A stretch of DNA of 5,176 nt from Bacillota bacterium (GTDB lineage: Bacteria > Bacillota_C > Negativicutes > CTSoil-072). The notes under the pieces were generated by a model, which ran no database searches, was not told where the DNA came from, and worked only from the letters and a program-made list of their open reading frames with translations. A program made the position numbers and the translations under genes. Below, in pieces: positions 1 through 5,176 of the stretch (positions are counted from its first letter, which is position 1; every line of letters starts with the position of its first letter). Location of the stretch: contig JAGFXW010000183.1 in assembly GCA_017861495.1 (NCBI GenBank), positions 1 through 5,176 of the forward strand. Reading direction: 5' to 3'.

Positions 1-1
1 C

Positions 2-532
2 AAACAATGGGGCAACACAATGCAGAACGATATCACTGATGGAGTGGAATGGCTGGTGAAACAAGGAATCGCCGATCCCAAGAAGGTCGCGATCTACGGT
101 GCCAGTTATGGCGGTTATGCTGTTCTGGCCGGATTGGCGTTCACACCTGATGTTTATGCCTGCGGCGTTGATTATGTGGGCGTGTCCAATATTTTCACCC
201 TGCTAAAAACAATTCCACCTTATTGGAAACCGTTGATGGCGGAGTTTTATGAGAAGGTCGGACATCCGGAAAAGGATGAGGAGTTGTTGAAGGCAATTTC
301 ACCTGTATTTCATGCAGACAAAATAAAAGCGCCATTGTTTATTGCACAAGGCGCCCGTGACCCCCGCGTGAACAAGGCGGAGTCGGATCAGATGGTGGCT
401 GCATTGGAAGCTCGCGGGATTAAAGTAGAATACATGGTCAAAGAAAATGAAGGTCATGGGTTCCACAATGAGGAAAATCGCTTTGAATTTTATGAAGCGA
501 TGGAAAAGTTTTTGCAGGGATGTCTGCAATAA
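2..532 (+). CDS. S9 family (prolyl oligopeptidase-like) serine peptidase, C-terminal part; 5' end outside window
   Basis: This is the C-terminal part of an alpha/beta-hydrolase peptidase of the S9 family (dipeptidyl/acylaminoacyl peptidase type), which cleaves short peptides, usually in the cytoplasm. The reading frame is open from the first bases of the window and the residues before the first ATG (KQWGNT, bases 2-19) already fit the family. That ATG at 20 is therefore internal and the gene is cut by the window edge, not truncated. Counting from that Met, the nucleophile is Ser29 in GASYGG (bases 104-106), the acid is Asp114 in GARDPRV (359-361) and the base is His146 in NEGHGF (455-457), so the triad is complete. 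The N-terminal beta-propeller expected in this family would lie upstream. No terminator is visible between its stop and the HD-GYP gene 64 bases further on, so read-through is possible. The family is clear; the substrate cannot be told. Confidence 0.93.
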   Translation, partial: KQWGNTMQNDITDGVEWLVKQGIADPKKVAIYGASYGGYAVLAGLAFTPDVYACGVDYVGVSNIFTLLKTIPPYWKPLMAEFYEKVGHPEKDEELLKAISPVFHADKIKAPLFIAQGARDPRVNKAESDQMVAALEARGIKVEYMVKENEGHGFHNEENRFEFYEAMEKFLQGCLQ

Positions 533-584
533 TATGGCGGACATATGGTAAACTATATGGAGTTAGTTTGAATTTTCAAGAAAT

Positions 585-591
585 AGGGTGG
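585..591 (+). promoter_or_regulatory. Shine-Dalgarno site deciding the HD-GYP start
   Basis: AGGGTGG lies 5 bases before ATG 597, a usual spacing. The upstream in-frame GTG at 588 lies inside this site and has only weak complementarity before it, so ATG 597 is preferred. Confidence 0.6.
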
Positions 592-596
592 CGTTG

Positions 597-1694
597 ATGC
601 AAAGATTGGCTATCGCATGCCTGCGCCCGGAGATGGTGTCTGCTGTGGATGTGGTGGATTCCGGCGACCGGGTACTGATTCGTGCGGGAAGGCCTTTCCA
701 GGAATCTCATATACAAGCGCTTCAAGACAGCGGGTTTGGCTCGGCGTATGTTGATTTGCCGTCTTTTACCGGGGCACGTCCACCGGATGGGTTGCTTAGC
801 ACCGCATTTCATGCGGAGGCCGTGAAGATCATCCGACAGGTTTATGAAGATTTTAAAGTCAAAAGTGAAATGAACGACTCACCCATTCGAGATGTAGCTT
901 CACGTCTGGTGAATGAGGTGATTGTCAACCGGGGGCAGTTATTTCAATGTGTGGATTTGCGAACGGCGGACGACTATCTGTCGGCCCATGTCGTGAACGT
1001 GGCGGTTCTGTCAATCTTGATTGGGCTAAAGAAGGAGTATACACCCTCGAAACTTCAGGAACTGGCAATTGGGGCTTTGGTAATGGATATCGGGGAAATG
1101 ATGGTTTCACCGGATATTCTGCGCAAGACTGATAAGTTGACGCCGGAAGAAATGGAGAAAGTCAAGAAACATTCGGAAATTGGATTTGATGGCTTGCGCA
1201 AAAAACTTCGCGGGTTACCGGCAACTTCGATGCATGTTGCCTACCAACATCATGAGAGCTTTGATGGCACAGGCTATCCCCGGGGGATCAGCGGAATGGA
1301 GATCCATGAATATGCACGCATTGCAGGTGTTGCGGATATGTTCGACGCCCTGATATCGGATCGGCCTTTCCGCCATTACTATTTGCCCCATGAGGCTGCT
1401 AGTATTCTCCATGCATTATCCGGCCGGTTTCTGGATCCGGAGATTGCGCCTCTCTTGATCTCCCAGGTGGCTTTGTATCCTCAGGGGACTCTGGTTCAAT
1501 TGGATACGAAAGAAACGGGAGAAGTGGACGCTATCAATGTTCATAACCCAGCACGGCCCAGAATCCGTTTGCTAAAGAATGCCTGGGAAAAACACGTTAA
1601 AGGAAAAGAAGGGCTGGATTTGGAAAAAAATCCGAGCCGAACAATTGTAAAAGTGTTCAAAGATCAGGAGATCATGGATTGGGTTATTGCCTGA
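597..1694 (+). CDS. HD-GYP domain protein (cyclic-di-GMP phosphodiesterase family) with degenerate HD motif
   Basis: A 365-residue protein, probably cytoplasmic, with no membrane segment seen. HD-GYP proteins normally hydrolyse cyclic di-GMP through a two- or three-metal centre. Residues about 1-60 form the N-terminal region common in Bacillota HD-GYP proteins (LRPEMV...). The HD-GYP domain spans about residues 120-295, and the tail has a small beta-type segment (YPQGTLVQL) common in the group. Conserved residues seen are His131, His192 (HSEIGF), His218-His219-Glu220, DGTGYP at 223-228 and Asp247 (VADMFDAL). The canonical HDIGK is MDIGE (residues 163-167), so a metal-binding His and the following Lys are lost. 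Activity may therefore be weak, altered or absent. I chose ATG 597 because AGGGTGG at 585-591 sits 5 bases before it; a GTG at 588 in the same frame (368 residues) would overlap that site. The gene ends at a strong terminator, so niaR is a separate unit. Confidence 0.9.
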   Translation: MQRLAIACLRPEMVSAVDVVDSGDRVLIRAGRPFQESHIQALQDSGFGSAYVDLPSFTGARPPDGLLSTAFHAEAVKIIRQVYEDFKVKSEMNDSPIRDVASRLVNEVIVNRGQLFQCVDLRTADDYLSAHVVNVAVLSILIGLKKEYTPSKLQELAIGALVMDIGEMMVSPDILRKTDKLTPEEMEKVKKHSEIGFDGLRKKLRGLPATSMHVAYQHHESFDGTGYPRGISGMEIHEYARIAGVADMFDALISDRPFRHYYLPHEAASILHALSGRFLDPEIAPLLISQVALYPQGTLVQLDTKETGEVDAINVHNPARPRIRLLKNAWEKHVKGKEGLDLEKNPSRTIVKVFKDQEIMDWVIA

Positions 1695-1717
1695 ATCAAA
1701 GTTATCGATATTTTCTC

Positions 1718-1746
1718 AAACCGTGCCGTTCAGGTGCGGTTTTTTT
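1718..1746 (+). terminator. Intrinsic (Rho-independent) terminator after the HD-GYP gene
   Basis: A 10-bp stem (left arm 1718-1727, AAACCGTGCC; right arm 1733-1742, GGTGCGGTTT) encloses a 5-base loop, GTTCA. Two of the ten pairs are G-T wobbles. The right arm runs into seven T residues at 1740-1746. It lies 23 bases after the HD-GYP stop codon and separates that gene from niaR. Confidence 0.9.
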
Positions 1747-1796
1747 GTCCGAAGGTATTTTGATTACCTGGCGAAATAGTAAACTGCCGATTCTAC

Positions 1797-1818
1797 GTGT
1801 ATAATAATATTCATACAC
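1797..1818 (+). promoter_or_regulatory. Probable niaR promoter -10 overlapped by an interrupted palindrome
   Basis: TATAAT at 1800-1805 is a perfect -10 hexamer, 69 bases before the niaR start. No good -35 lies at 16-18 bases upstream (the sequence there reads about TAGTAA), so the promoter would be weak or activator-dependent. An inverted repeat, GTGTAT (1797-1802) and ATACAC (1813-1818), covers the -10 and spans 22 bp, the same span as the palindrome before nadA. ACGTGTA at 1795-1801 also recurs at 2475-2481. This would fit autoregulation by NiaR, but that is inference. The rest of the gap, 1747-1796 and 1819-1862, shows nothing else I can support. Confidence 0.5.
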
Positions 1819-1862
1819 TGAGGGGAGTTCTACATTATTTCCTGCGAAACTGCTGTAGATAT

Positions 1863-1867
1863 GAGGG
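1863..1867 (+). promoter_or_regulatory. Shine-Dalgarno site deciding the niaR start
   Basis: GAGGG lies 7 bases before ATG 1875. The frame stays open back to an ATG at 1797, but that codon falls inside the predicted promoter and lacks a site of this kind. Confidence 0.75.
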
Positions 1868-1874
1868 ATGCGGA

Positions 1875-2390
1875 ATGGATGCGAGAGAGCGGCGAAATCA
1901 ATTGGTAAATAAACTAAAAATGACTGGAATGCCGGTGACTGGGTCGAGCTTGGCGCAGGAACTTGGTGTAAGTCGGCAGGTTGTTGTGGGCGACATGGCT
2001 ATTTTGCGGGCTGCCGGTGTGGAAATATACGCCACTCCCCAGGGATATCTGATACCTGTTGCCAGGCCGCAGTCTGTTAAAATGGTTAAGATCGCCTGCC
2101 ATCATGGCTGGGACAAGCTGGCTGATGAATTGGCGATTATCATTGATAATGGCGGTAAAGTAATCGACGTGATTGTCGAACACCCGATATATGGTGAATT
2201 AAAAGGCAATCTTATGCTGGCGTCGCGCCGTGACATGGATGATTTTTTGCACAAGTTGAAGAATAGCGGCGCAGAACCTTTGTCGGCCATAACTGGCGGA
2301 ATACATCTGCATACTGTTGAAGTGCCATCGCTGAATGTACTTGCCCGAATTGAGAAAGAATTGGACGAACAGAACATATTGTTCAAGTAA
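1875..2390 (+). CDS. niaR: NiaR/YrxA-family niacin-responsive transcriptional repressor (HTH plus 3H domain)
   Basis: A 171-residue cytoplasmic DNA-binding protein that in Bacillota represses NAD synthesis and niacin uptake genes when bound to nicotinate. Residues about 5-60 form a winged helix-turn-helix of the HTH_11 type (LAQELGVSRQVVVGDMAIL, then GYLI in the wing). Residues about 70-168 form the 3H ligand domain, named for its histidines: His76-His77, His103 in EHPIYGEL with Glu108, and His144/His146 in GGIHLHT. These are the residues the family uses to bind metal and ligand. The length matches the family (about 170-180 residues). The start is ATG 1875, set by GAGGG at 1863-1867; the open frame upstream to 1797 encodes unrelated residues. 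Its stop is 166 bases before nadA, the head of the NAD operon it most likely controls. No terminator is evident after it, so some read-through into nadA is possible. Confidence 0.93.
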   Translation: MDARERRNQLVNKLKMTGMPVTGSSLAQELGVSRQVVVGDMAILRAAGVEIYATPQGYLIPVARPQSVKMVKIACHHGWDKLADELAIIIDNGGKVIDVIVEHPIYGELKGNLMLASRRDMDDFLHKLKNSGAEPLSAITGGIHLHTVEVPSLNVLARIEKELDEQNILFK

Positions 2391-2415
2391 TTTAATTGCA
2401 TCAAGGGCTTTTCCA

Positions 2416-2448
2416 ATACGGCTTGTCATTTATAATGGGCAGCCGTAT
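2416..2448. repeat. 8-bp inverted repeat across the nadA promoter
   Basis: ATACGGCT (2416-2423) and AGCCGTAT (2441-2448) are perfect inverted arms separated by 17 bases. The arms touch the first base of the -35 hexamer and the first three bases of the -10 hexamer. There is no T-tract after the right arm, so it does not look like a terminator for niaR. It may be a protein-binding site or chance. Confidence 0.45.
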
Positions 2449-2451
2449 AAT
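2423..2451 (+). promoter_or_regulatory. Sigma-A type promoter of the nadABC operon
   Basis: The -35 hexamer TTGTCA (2423-2428, one mismatch to TTGACA) and the -10 hexamer TATAAT (2446-2451, perfect) are separated by 17 bases, the optimal spacing. Transcription should begin near 2458-2460, giving a leader of about 98 bases before the chosen nadA start. It reads as the strongest promoter in the window, consistent with an operon controlled by repression. Confidence 0.8.
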
Positions 2452-2465
2452 AATGTTACATCAAG

Positions 2466-2487
2466 TGACAAGACACGTGTAATGTCA
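2466..2487. promoter_or_regulatory. Candidate NiaR operator: 22-bp interrupted palindrome
   Basis: The site is symmetric about 2476/2477. The core ACACGTGT (2473-2480) is a perfect palindrome, and the outer arms TGACA (2466-2470) and TGTCA (2483-2487) share the same centre, so 9 of 11 position pairs match. It begins about 7 bases after the predicted transcription start, where a bound repressor would block initiation or early elongation. NiaR is known to bind palindromes at nad promoters, and AGACAC-TGT type cores agree with my memory of its motif, but the assignment rests on position and symmetry. As RNA the same bases could also fold into a hairpin. Confidence 0.7.
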
Positions 2488-2493
2488 TTACCA

Positions 2494-2516
2494 AAAAGCG
2501 GCATCTAGTTGCTTTT
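2494..2516 (+). other. Leader hairpin upstream of nadA, possible attenuator
   Basis: AAAAGCGGC (2494-2502) can pair with GTTGCTTTT (2508-2516) around the loop ATCTA: nine pairs, two of them G-U. The right arm ends in TTTT but no further T-tract follows, so it would be a poor terminator. It lies wholly inside the predicted leader, between the operator and the nadA ribosome-binding site. A regulatory role is speculative. Confidence 0.35.
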
Positions 2517-2543
2517 CAATGAAATGGACAAAAGCGTAAAGGT

Positions 2544-2549
2544 AGGAGG
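2544..2549 (+). promoter_or_regulatory. Shine-Dalgarno site deciding the nadA TTG start
   Basis: A consensus AGGAGG lies 7 bases before the in-frame TTG at 2557. Neither the TTG at 2509 nor the ATG at 2524, both in the same frame, has a comparable site. Confidence 0.85.
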
Positions 2550-2556
2550 AATAGAT

Positions 2557-3462
2557 TTGGTTGAGTTAATAAAGAACATAGAAAAATTGAAACATGAGCG
2601 TAATGCTGTCATTCTTGCGCATAACTATCAACTGGAGGAAGTACAACAGGTAGCTGATTACATTGGAGATTCCTTTTACTTGAGTAAGATTGCGGCAAAA
2701 ATTGAATGCGACGTCATAGTTTTTGGGGGCGTTCGTTTTATGGCGGAGACGGCGGCGATACTTTCGCCGGATAAAGTTGTGTTATTGCCGGAACCTGATG
2801 CGGGGTGTCCATTGGCTGATACGATTACGGACGAGGATATAAGAAGTCTCAAACGCGAAAATCCTGGTGCTCCGGTTGTTTGTTACATCAATTCTTCTGC
2901 GGAAGTAAAAGCGGAAAGCGACGTATGTTGTACATCGTCAAACGCAATTAAAGTAATCGCTTCACTGCCGGAGCGTAAAGTGATTTTTGTTCCCGATGAA
3001 AATTTGGGGAAATATGTCGCCCGACAATTGCCTGATAAAGAACTGGTTTTGTGGCAAGGATGCTGTGTCACTCACGCAAAAGTGAAGGCATCTGATATCC
3101 TGATGATGAGGGCAAAGTATCCTGAGGCCAAAATCCTGGTTCATCCTGAGTGTGTACCGGCAGTGGTAGAATTGGCGGATTTTGTCGGCAGCACGTCGGA
3201 TATTATTCGTTATGCGGAGAGCTCCGATGCCGGCGTTTTGCTAATTGGTACAGAGGTTGGCGTCTTGAATGCACTAAGAATCTCCCGGCCGGAAAAACAG
3301 ATTCTTTTGGTACATCCTGGCTTGGTATGCCCTAATATGAAAAAAACGCGACTGCAGAGTATTTTTGAAGCGCTGGAATACAATCGATACCGAATACGGG
3401 TTGAAGAGACGCTTGCCGAAAAGGCCAGACATGCGATTACCCGTATGCTGGAAGTGAGCTGA
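2557..3462 (+). CDS. nadA: Quinolinate synthase NadA
   Basis: NadA condenses iminoaspartate from NadB with dihydroxyacetone phosphate to form quinolinate, in the cytoplasm, using an oxygen-sensitive [4Fe-4S] cluster. Starting at TTG 2557 the protein has 301 residues, the usual size of the short NadA type (about 300). It begins just before the conserved LKHERNAVILAHNYQ region. The three cluster cysteines are seen at the expected spacing: Cys84 (PDAGCPLAD), Cys170 (WQGCCVTH) and Cys258 (GLVCPNMKKT). Substrate-site motifs are also present: HNYQ at 22-25, CYINSSAEVKA around 109-119, and His196/Glu198 in HPEC. AGGAGG at 2544-2549 decides the start; the frame is open back to a TTG at 2509, but those 16 extra residues have no family counterpart and no good ribosome site. 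It is first in the operon, and its stop directly abuts the nadB ATG. Confidence 0.96.
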   Translation: MVELIKNIEKLKHERNAVILAHNYQLEEVQQVADYIGDSFYLSKIAAKIECDVIVFGGVRFMAETAAILSPDKVVLLPEPDAGCPLADTITDEDIRSLKRENPGAPVVCYINSSAEVKAESDVCCTSSNAIKVIASLPERKVIFVPDENLGKYVARQLPDKELVLWQGCCVTHAKVKASDILMMRAKYPEAKILVHPECVPAVVELADFVGSTSDIIRYAESSDAGVLLIGTEVGVLNALRISRPEKQILLVHPGLVCPNMKKTRLQSIFEALEYNRYRIRVEETLAEKARHAITRMLEVS

Positions 3463-5058
3463 ATGATAGAGCGAGGGTACATTACTTCGGTGTGGAAAAA
3501 TCTCGGAAATATAGAAAGCAAACAATACGATGTCATAGTTGTAGGTGCAGGTGTCGCCGGAATGACAACCGCTTTATCGCTGGATTCTAAGCTGAAAGTA
3601 GTTCTCGTCAGTAAAGAAGCGTTTACGGAAAGCAGCACCTATAAAGCACAAGGGGGGATAGCTGTAGCGGTAGGACCGGATGATAGCATAGCGGAACATA
3701 TCGCTGATACATTGAACGTAGGACAAGGCATCTGTTGTGAAGAGGCCGTAAGCGTTTTGACGGGTGAGGGACCTAAAGCCTTGGAATTTCTCCAGGCGCT
3801 GGGGGCGGATTTTTGCCACAATCAAACAGGACTGGATTTGACCAGGGAGGCGGCTCATTCACGTAATCGCGTGGTACATTATTACGATTATACTGGAAAG
3901 TATATTGCGGAAATATTGGCTTGTGAAGTCAACCGGAGACACAATATAGAACGGTTGAACGCTTCTTTTCTTGTAGATATTGCAACAGAGGATAATGGCT
4001 GTTGTGGTTGCCTTATTGAACAAGGCGGTGAGCTGGTTTATCTTCGGGCTTCAACGGTTGTTGTGGCTACAGGTGGATACAGCGGTTTGTTCAATCGCTC
4101 AACCAATGAAGTATCCGCCAGTGGCGACGGGATTGCCGCAGCCTATCGGGCTGGCGCCGTTCTTGCGGATATGGAGTTTGTTCAATTTCACCCGACAGCC
4201 TTTACGACATTATCGGGGAAGGTGTTTTTGCTGACCGAAGCGCTTCGGGGTGAGGGAGCGGTTTTGCGCAATTATGAGAGAGAAAGATTTATGTTTGACT
4301 ACCATCCCGGTGGAGAACTTGCTCCGCGTGATGAAGTATCAAGGGCTATATTGCAGGAAACCGAACGACAAGGTGGAAAAATGATTTATCTGGACGCCAG
4401 GCATCTAGGAAAAGAACATTTATCAGAGCGGTTCAAGCAAGTGTATGCTGAATTGGTCAAAAGCAATTACTTTATGGAAAAGGATCTAATTCCTATCGCA
4501 CCAGCGGCTCACTATACTATCGGGGGAATTAAGAGCGATCTATGGGGTAGGACCAATGTGCCTTGTTTGTATACATGCGGGGAAGCCGCAGCGACAGGGG
4601 TTCATGGCGCTAACCGACTGGCAAGCAATTCTTTGCTTGAAGGCCTTGTGTTCGGACGCAGGGTTGCCTTACATATTAACGGCGTATTTTGCGCAAAAAA
4701 AGAGCCTTCCATGTTGTCGGCCGGCGTCACGGAAGCGACGGGCGGCTATACAGACTTGGAGGCGTTAAGAACCAAGTTGGATAGTGTTGCAGGAGTTGTA
4801 CGGCGCGGTAAAGACCTGGAAGCCATGCTAAAGTGGATAAGCGACGGTGCGAAAAGTCAGAGGGGTGGGCTGGCAGAAGACAATCATGGCTATCATGTCC
4901 AAAATGCGTATCAGCTGGCAAGGTTATTGGTAGAAGCTTCGCTACGAAGAACGGAAAGCAGAGGGGCTCACTATCGTTCGGATTTTCCGAAAAAGAATGA
5001 TGAAAGCTTTAAAAAACACATTTTGCAACAATGGGAAAAGAAGGTTGTGATGCAATGA
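3463..5058 (+). CDS. nadB: L-aspartate oxidase NadB
   Basis: NadB is an FAD enzyme that oxidises L-aspartate to iminoaspartate, the first step of de novo NAD synthesis. It can pass electrons to oxygen or, in anaerobes, to fumarate. The 531 residues match the full family length. Domains in order are the FAD-binding dinucleotide fold with DVIVVGAGVAG (23-33) and AQGGIA (62-67), a capping domain with the active-site motifs, FAD contacts again in HGANRLASNSLLEG (381-394), and a C-terminal helical domain ending in the conserved RRTESRGAHYRSDFP (495-509). Likely substrate and catalytic residues, by analogy with E. coli NadB, are His243 (QFHPTAF), Arg289 (PRDEVSRAI), His350 (HYTIGG) and Arg385. A Cys cluster at 180, 181 and 183 lies in a variable stretch. 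The ATG directly follows the nadA stop with only a modest ribosome site (GGAAGTGAG, 3450-3458), so translation is probably coupled to nadA. Confidence 0.97.
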   Translation: MIERGYITSVWKNLGNIESKQYDVIVVGAGVAGMTTALSLDSKLKVVLVSKEAFTESSTYKAQGGIAVAVGPDDSIAEHIADTLNVGQGICCEEAVSVLTGEGPKALEFLQALGADFCHNQTGLDLTREAAHSRNRVVHYYDYTGKYIAEILACEVNRRHNIERLNASFLVDIATEDNGCCGCLIEQGGELVYLRASTVVVATGGYSGLFNRSTNEVSASGDGIAAAYRAGAVLADMEFVQFHPTAFTTLSGKVFLLTEALRGEGAVLRNYERERFMFDYHPGGELAPRDEVSRAILQETERQGGKMIYLDARHLGKEHLSERFKQVYAELVKSNYFMEKDLIPIAPAAHYTIGGIKSDLWGRTNVPCLYTCGEAAATGVHGANRLASNSLLEGLVFGRRVALHINGVFCAKKEPSMLSAGVTEATGGYTDLEALRTKLDSVAGVVRRGKDLEAMLKWISDGAKSQRGGLAEDNHGYHVQNAYQLARLLVEASLRRTESRGAHYRSDFPKKNDESFKKHILQQWEKKVVMQ

Positions 5059-5176
5059 ACAAGTTGGGGCTGGACGTAGTATTACATCAAGCTTTGTTGG
5101 AGGATATTGGGCATGGAGATATAACCAGTGAAGCAATTTTTGCAGAAGATCATGAATCGAAGGGCTATCTTATTGC
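5055..5176 (+). CDS. nadC: Nicotinate-nucleotide pyrophosphorylase (quinolinate phosphoribosyltransferase) NadC, N-terminal part; 3' end outside window
   Basis: Only the first 40 codons are in the window. They carry the N-terminal NadC signature LLEDIGHGDITSEAIF (residues 15-30) at the place expected for this family. NadC converts quinolinate and PRPP to nicotinate mononucleotide, CO2 and pyrophosphate, completing the de novo branch started by NadB and NadA. The ATG overlaps the nadB stop as ATGA (5055-5058), a typical translational-coupling arrangement. An AGAAGG at 5039-5044, 10 bases before the ATG, is a somewhat distant ribosome site. The gene is cut by the window end and shows no sign of damage. 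Confidence 0.94.
   Translation, partial: MNKLGLDVVLHQALLEDIGHGDITSEAIFAEDHESKGYLI

Noticed and set aside
588..596. GTG 588 as HD-GYP start
   Set aside because: It lies within the AGGGTGG ribosome site that serves ATG 597; the difference is only three residues.
925..1132. 61-codon open frames on both strands inside the HD-GYP gene
   Set aside because: They overlap the conserved HD-GYP frame and are explained by it.
1753..1769. AGGTA/TACCT 5-bp inverted repeat before niaR
   Set aside because: Too short, with a 7-base loop and no adjacent T-tract; expected by chance.
1797..1874. Longer niaR reading frame from ATG 1797, adding 26 residues
   Set aside because: The extra residues do not resemble the family N-terminus, the ATG lies inside the probable promoter, and ATG 1875 has a clear GAGGG site.
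2372..2384. GAACA-TAT-TGTTC hairpin at the end of niaR as a terminator
   Set aside because: Five weak pairs within the coding sequence and no T-tract after it.
2102..2429. Antisense open frames over the niaR 3' end
   Set aside because: They are opposite conserved niaR coding sequence and the nadA promoter, with low-complexity, non-family-like translations.
2431..2436. An additional TATAAT as an alternative nadA -10
   Set aside because: No -35-like hexamer at 16-18 bases upstream; the TATAAT at 2446-2451 with TTGTCA at 17 bases is far better.
2519..2539. Six-codon leader peptide (MKWTKA) before nadA
   Set aside because: No ribosome site precedes it, and it has no run of codons for a relevant amino acid.
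3210..3638. 142-codon antisense open frame across the nadA-nadB junction
   Set aside because: It lies wholly opposite two strongly conserved genes, resembles no protein I know, and has no visible promoter; it is a shadow of the coding strand.

Overview
The window looks like chromosome from an anaerobic or anaerobe-derived Bacillota (Firmicutes). The combination of a NiaR (YrxA)-type repressor next to a nadA-nadB-nadC cluster, strong AGGAGG/GAGGG-type Shine-Dalgarno sites, a TTG start and an HD-GYP protein of Clostridia/Negativicutes style points that way. My best guess is a Negativicutes (Sporomusa/Pelosinus-like) or clostridial genome, but this is inference from gene content and protein style, not a search result. 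All genes lie on the + strand and base composition looks even throughout, with no mobile elements, CRISPR arrays, tRNA or rRNA genes seen.

Layout: (1) 2-532, the C-terminal catalytic part of an S9 (prolyl-oligopeptidase family) peptidase, whose N-terminal part lies upstream of the window. (2) 597-1694, an HD-GYP-domain protein (cyclic-di-GMP phosphodiesterase family) whose HD pair is changed to MD and the following Lys to Glu, followed by a clear intrinsic terminator at 1718-1746. (3) 1875-2390, the niacin-responsive repressor niaR, with its own probable promoter. (4) A 166-base regulatory gap (2391-2556) with a near-consensus promoter, a 22-bp interrupted palindrome just downstream of the predicted transcription start, and a hairpin in the leader. 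(5) The de novo NAD operon nadA (2557-3462), nadB (3463-5058) and nadC (from 5055, cut by the window end). These are packed with 0-base spacing and a 4-base ATGA overlap.

Working together: NadB oxidises L-aspartate to iminoaspartate, NadA condenses it with dihydroxyacetone phosphate to quinolinate using a [4Fe-4S] cluster, and NadC converts quinolinate to nicotinate mononucleotide. NiaR, encoded immediately upstream, is expected to shut this operon off when nicotinate is available, and the palindrome at 2466-2487 is the best candidate for its operator. A second 22-bp interrupted inverted repeat lies over the -10 of the niaR promoter and shares the heptamer ACGTGTA with it, which suggests autoregulation.

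I see no clearly undescribed system here. The observations most worth checking are the degenerate HD-GYP active site, the paired palindromes and crowded TGTCA/TGACA motifs of the nad control region, and the leader hairpin before nadA.
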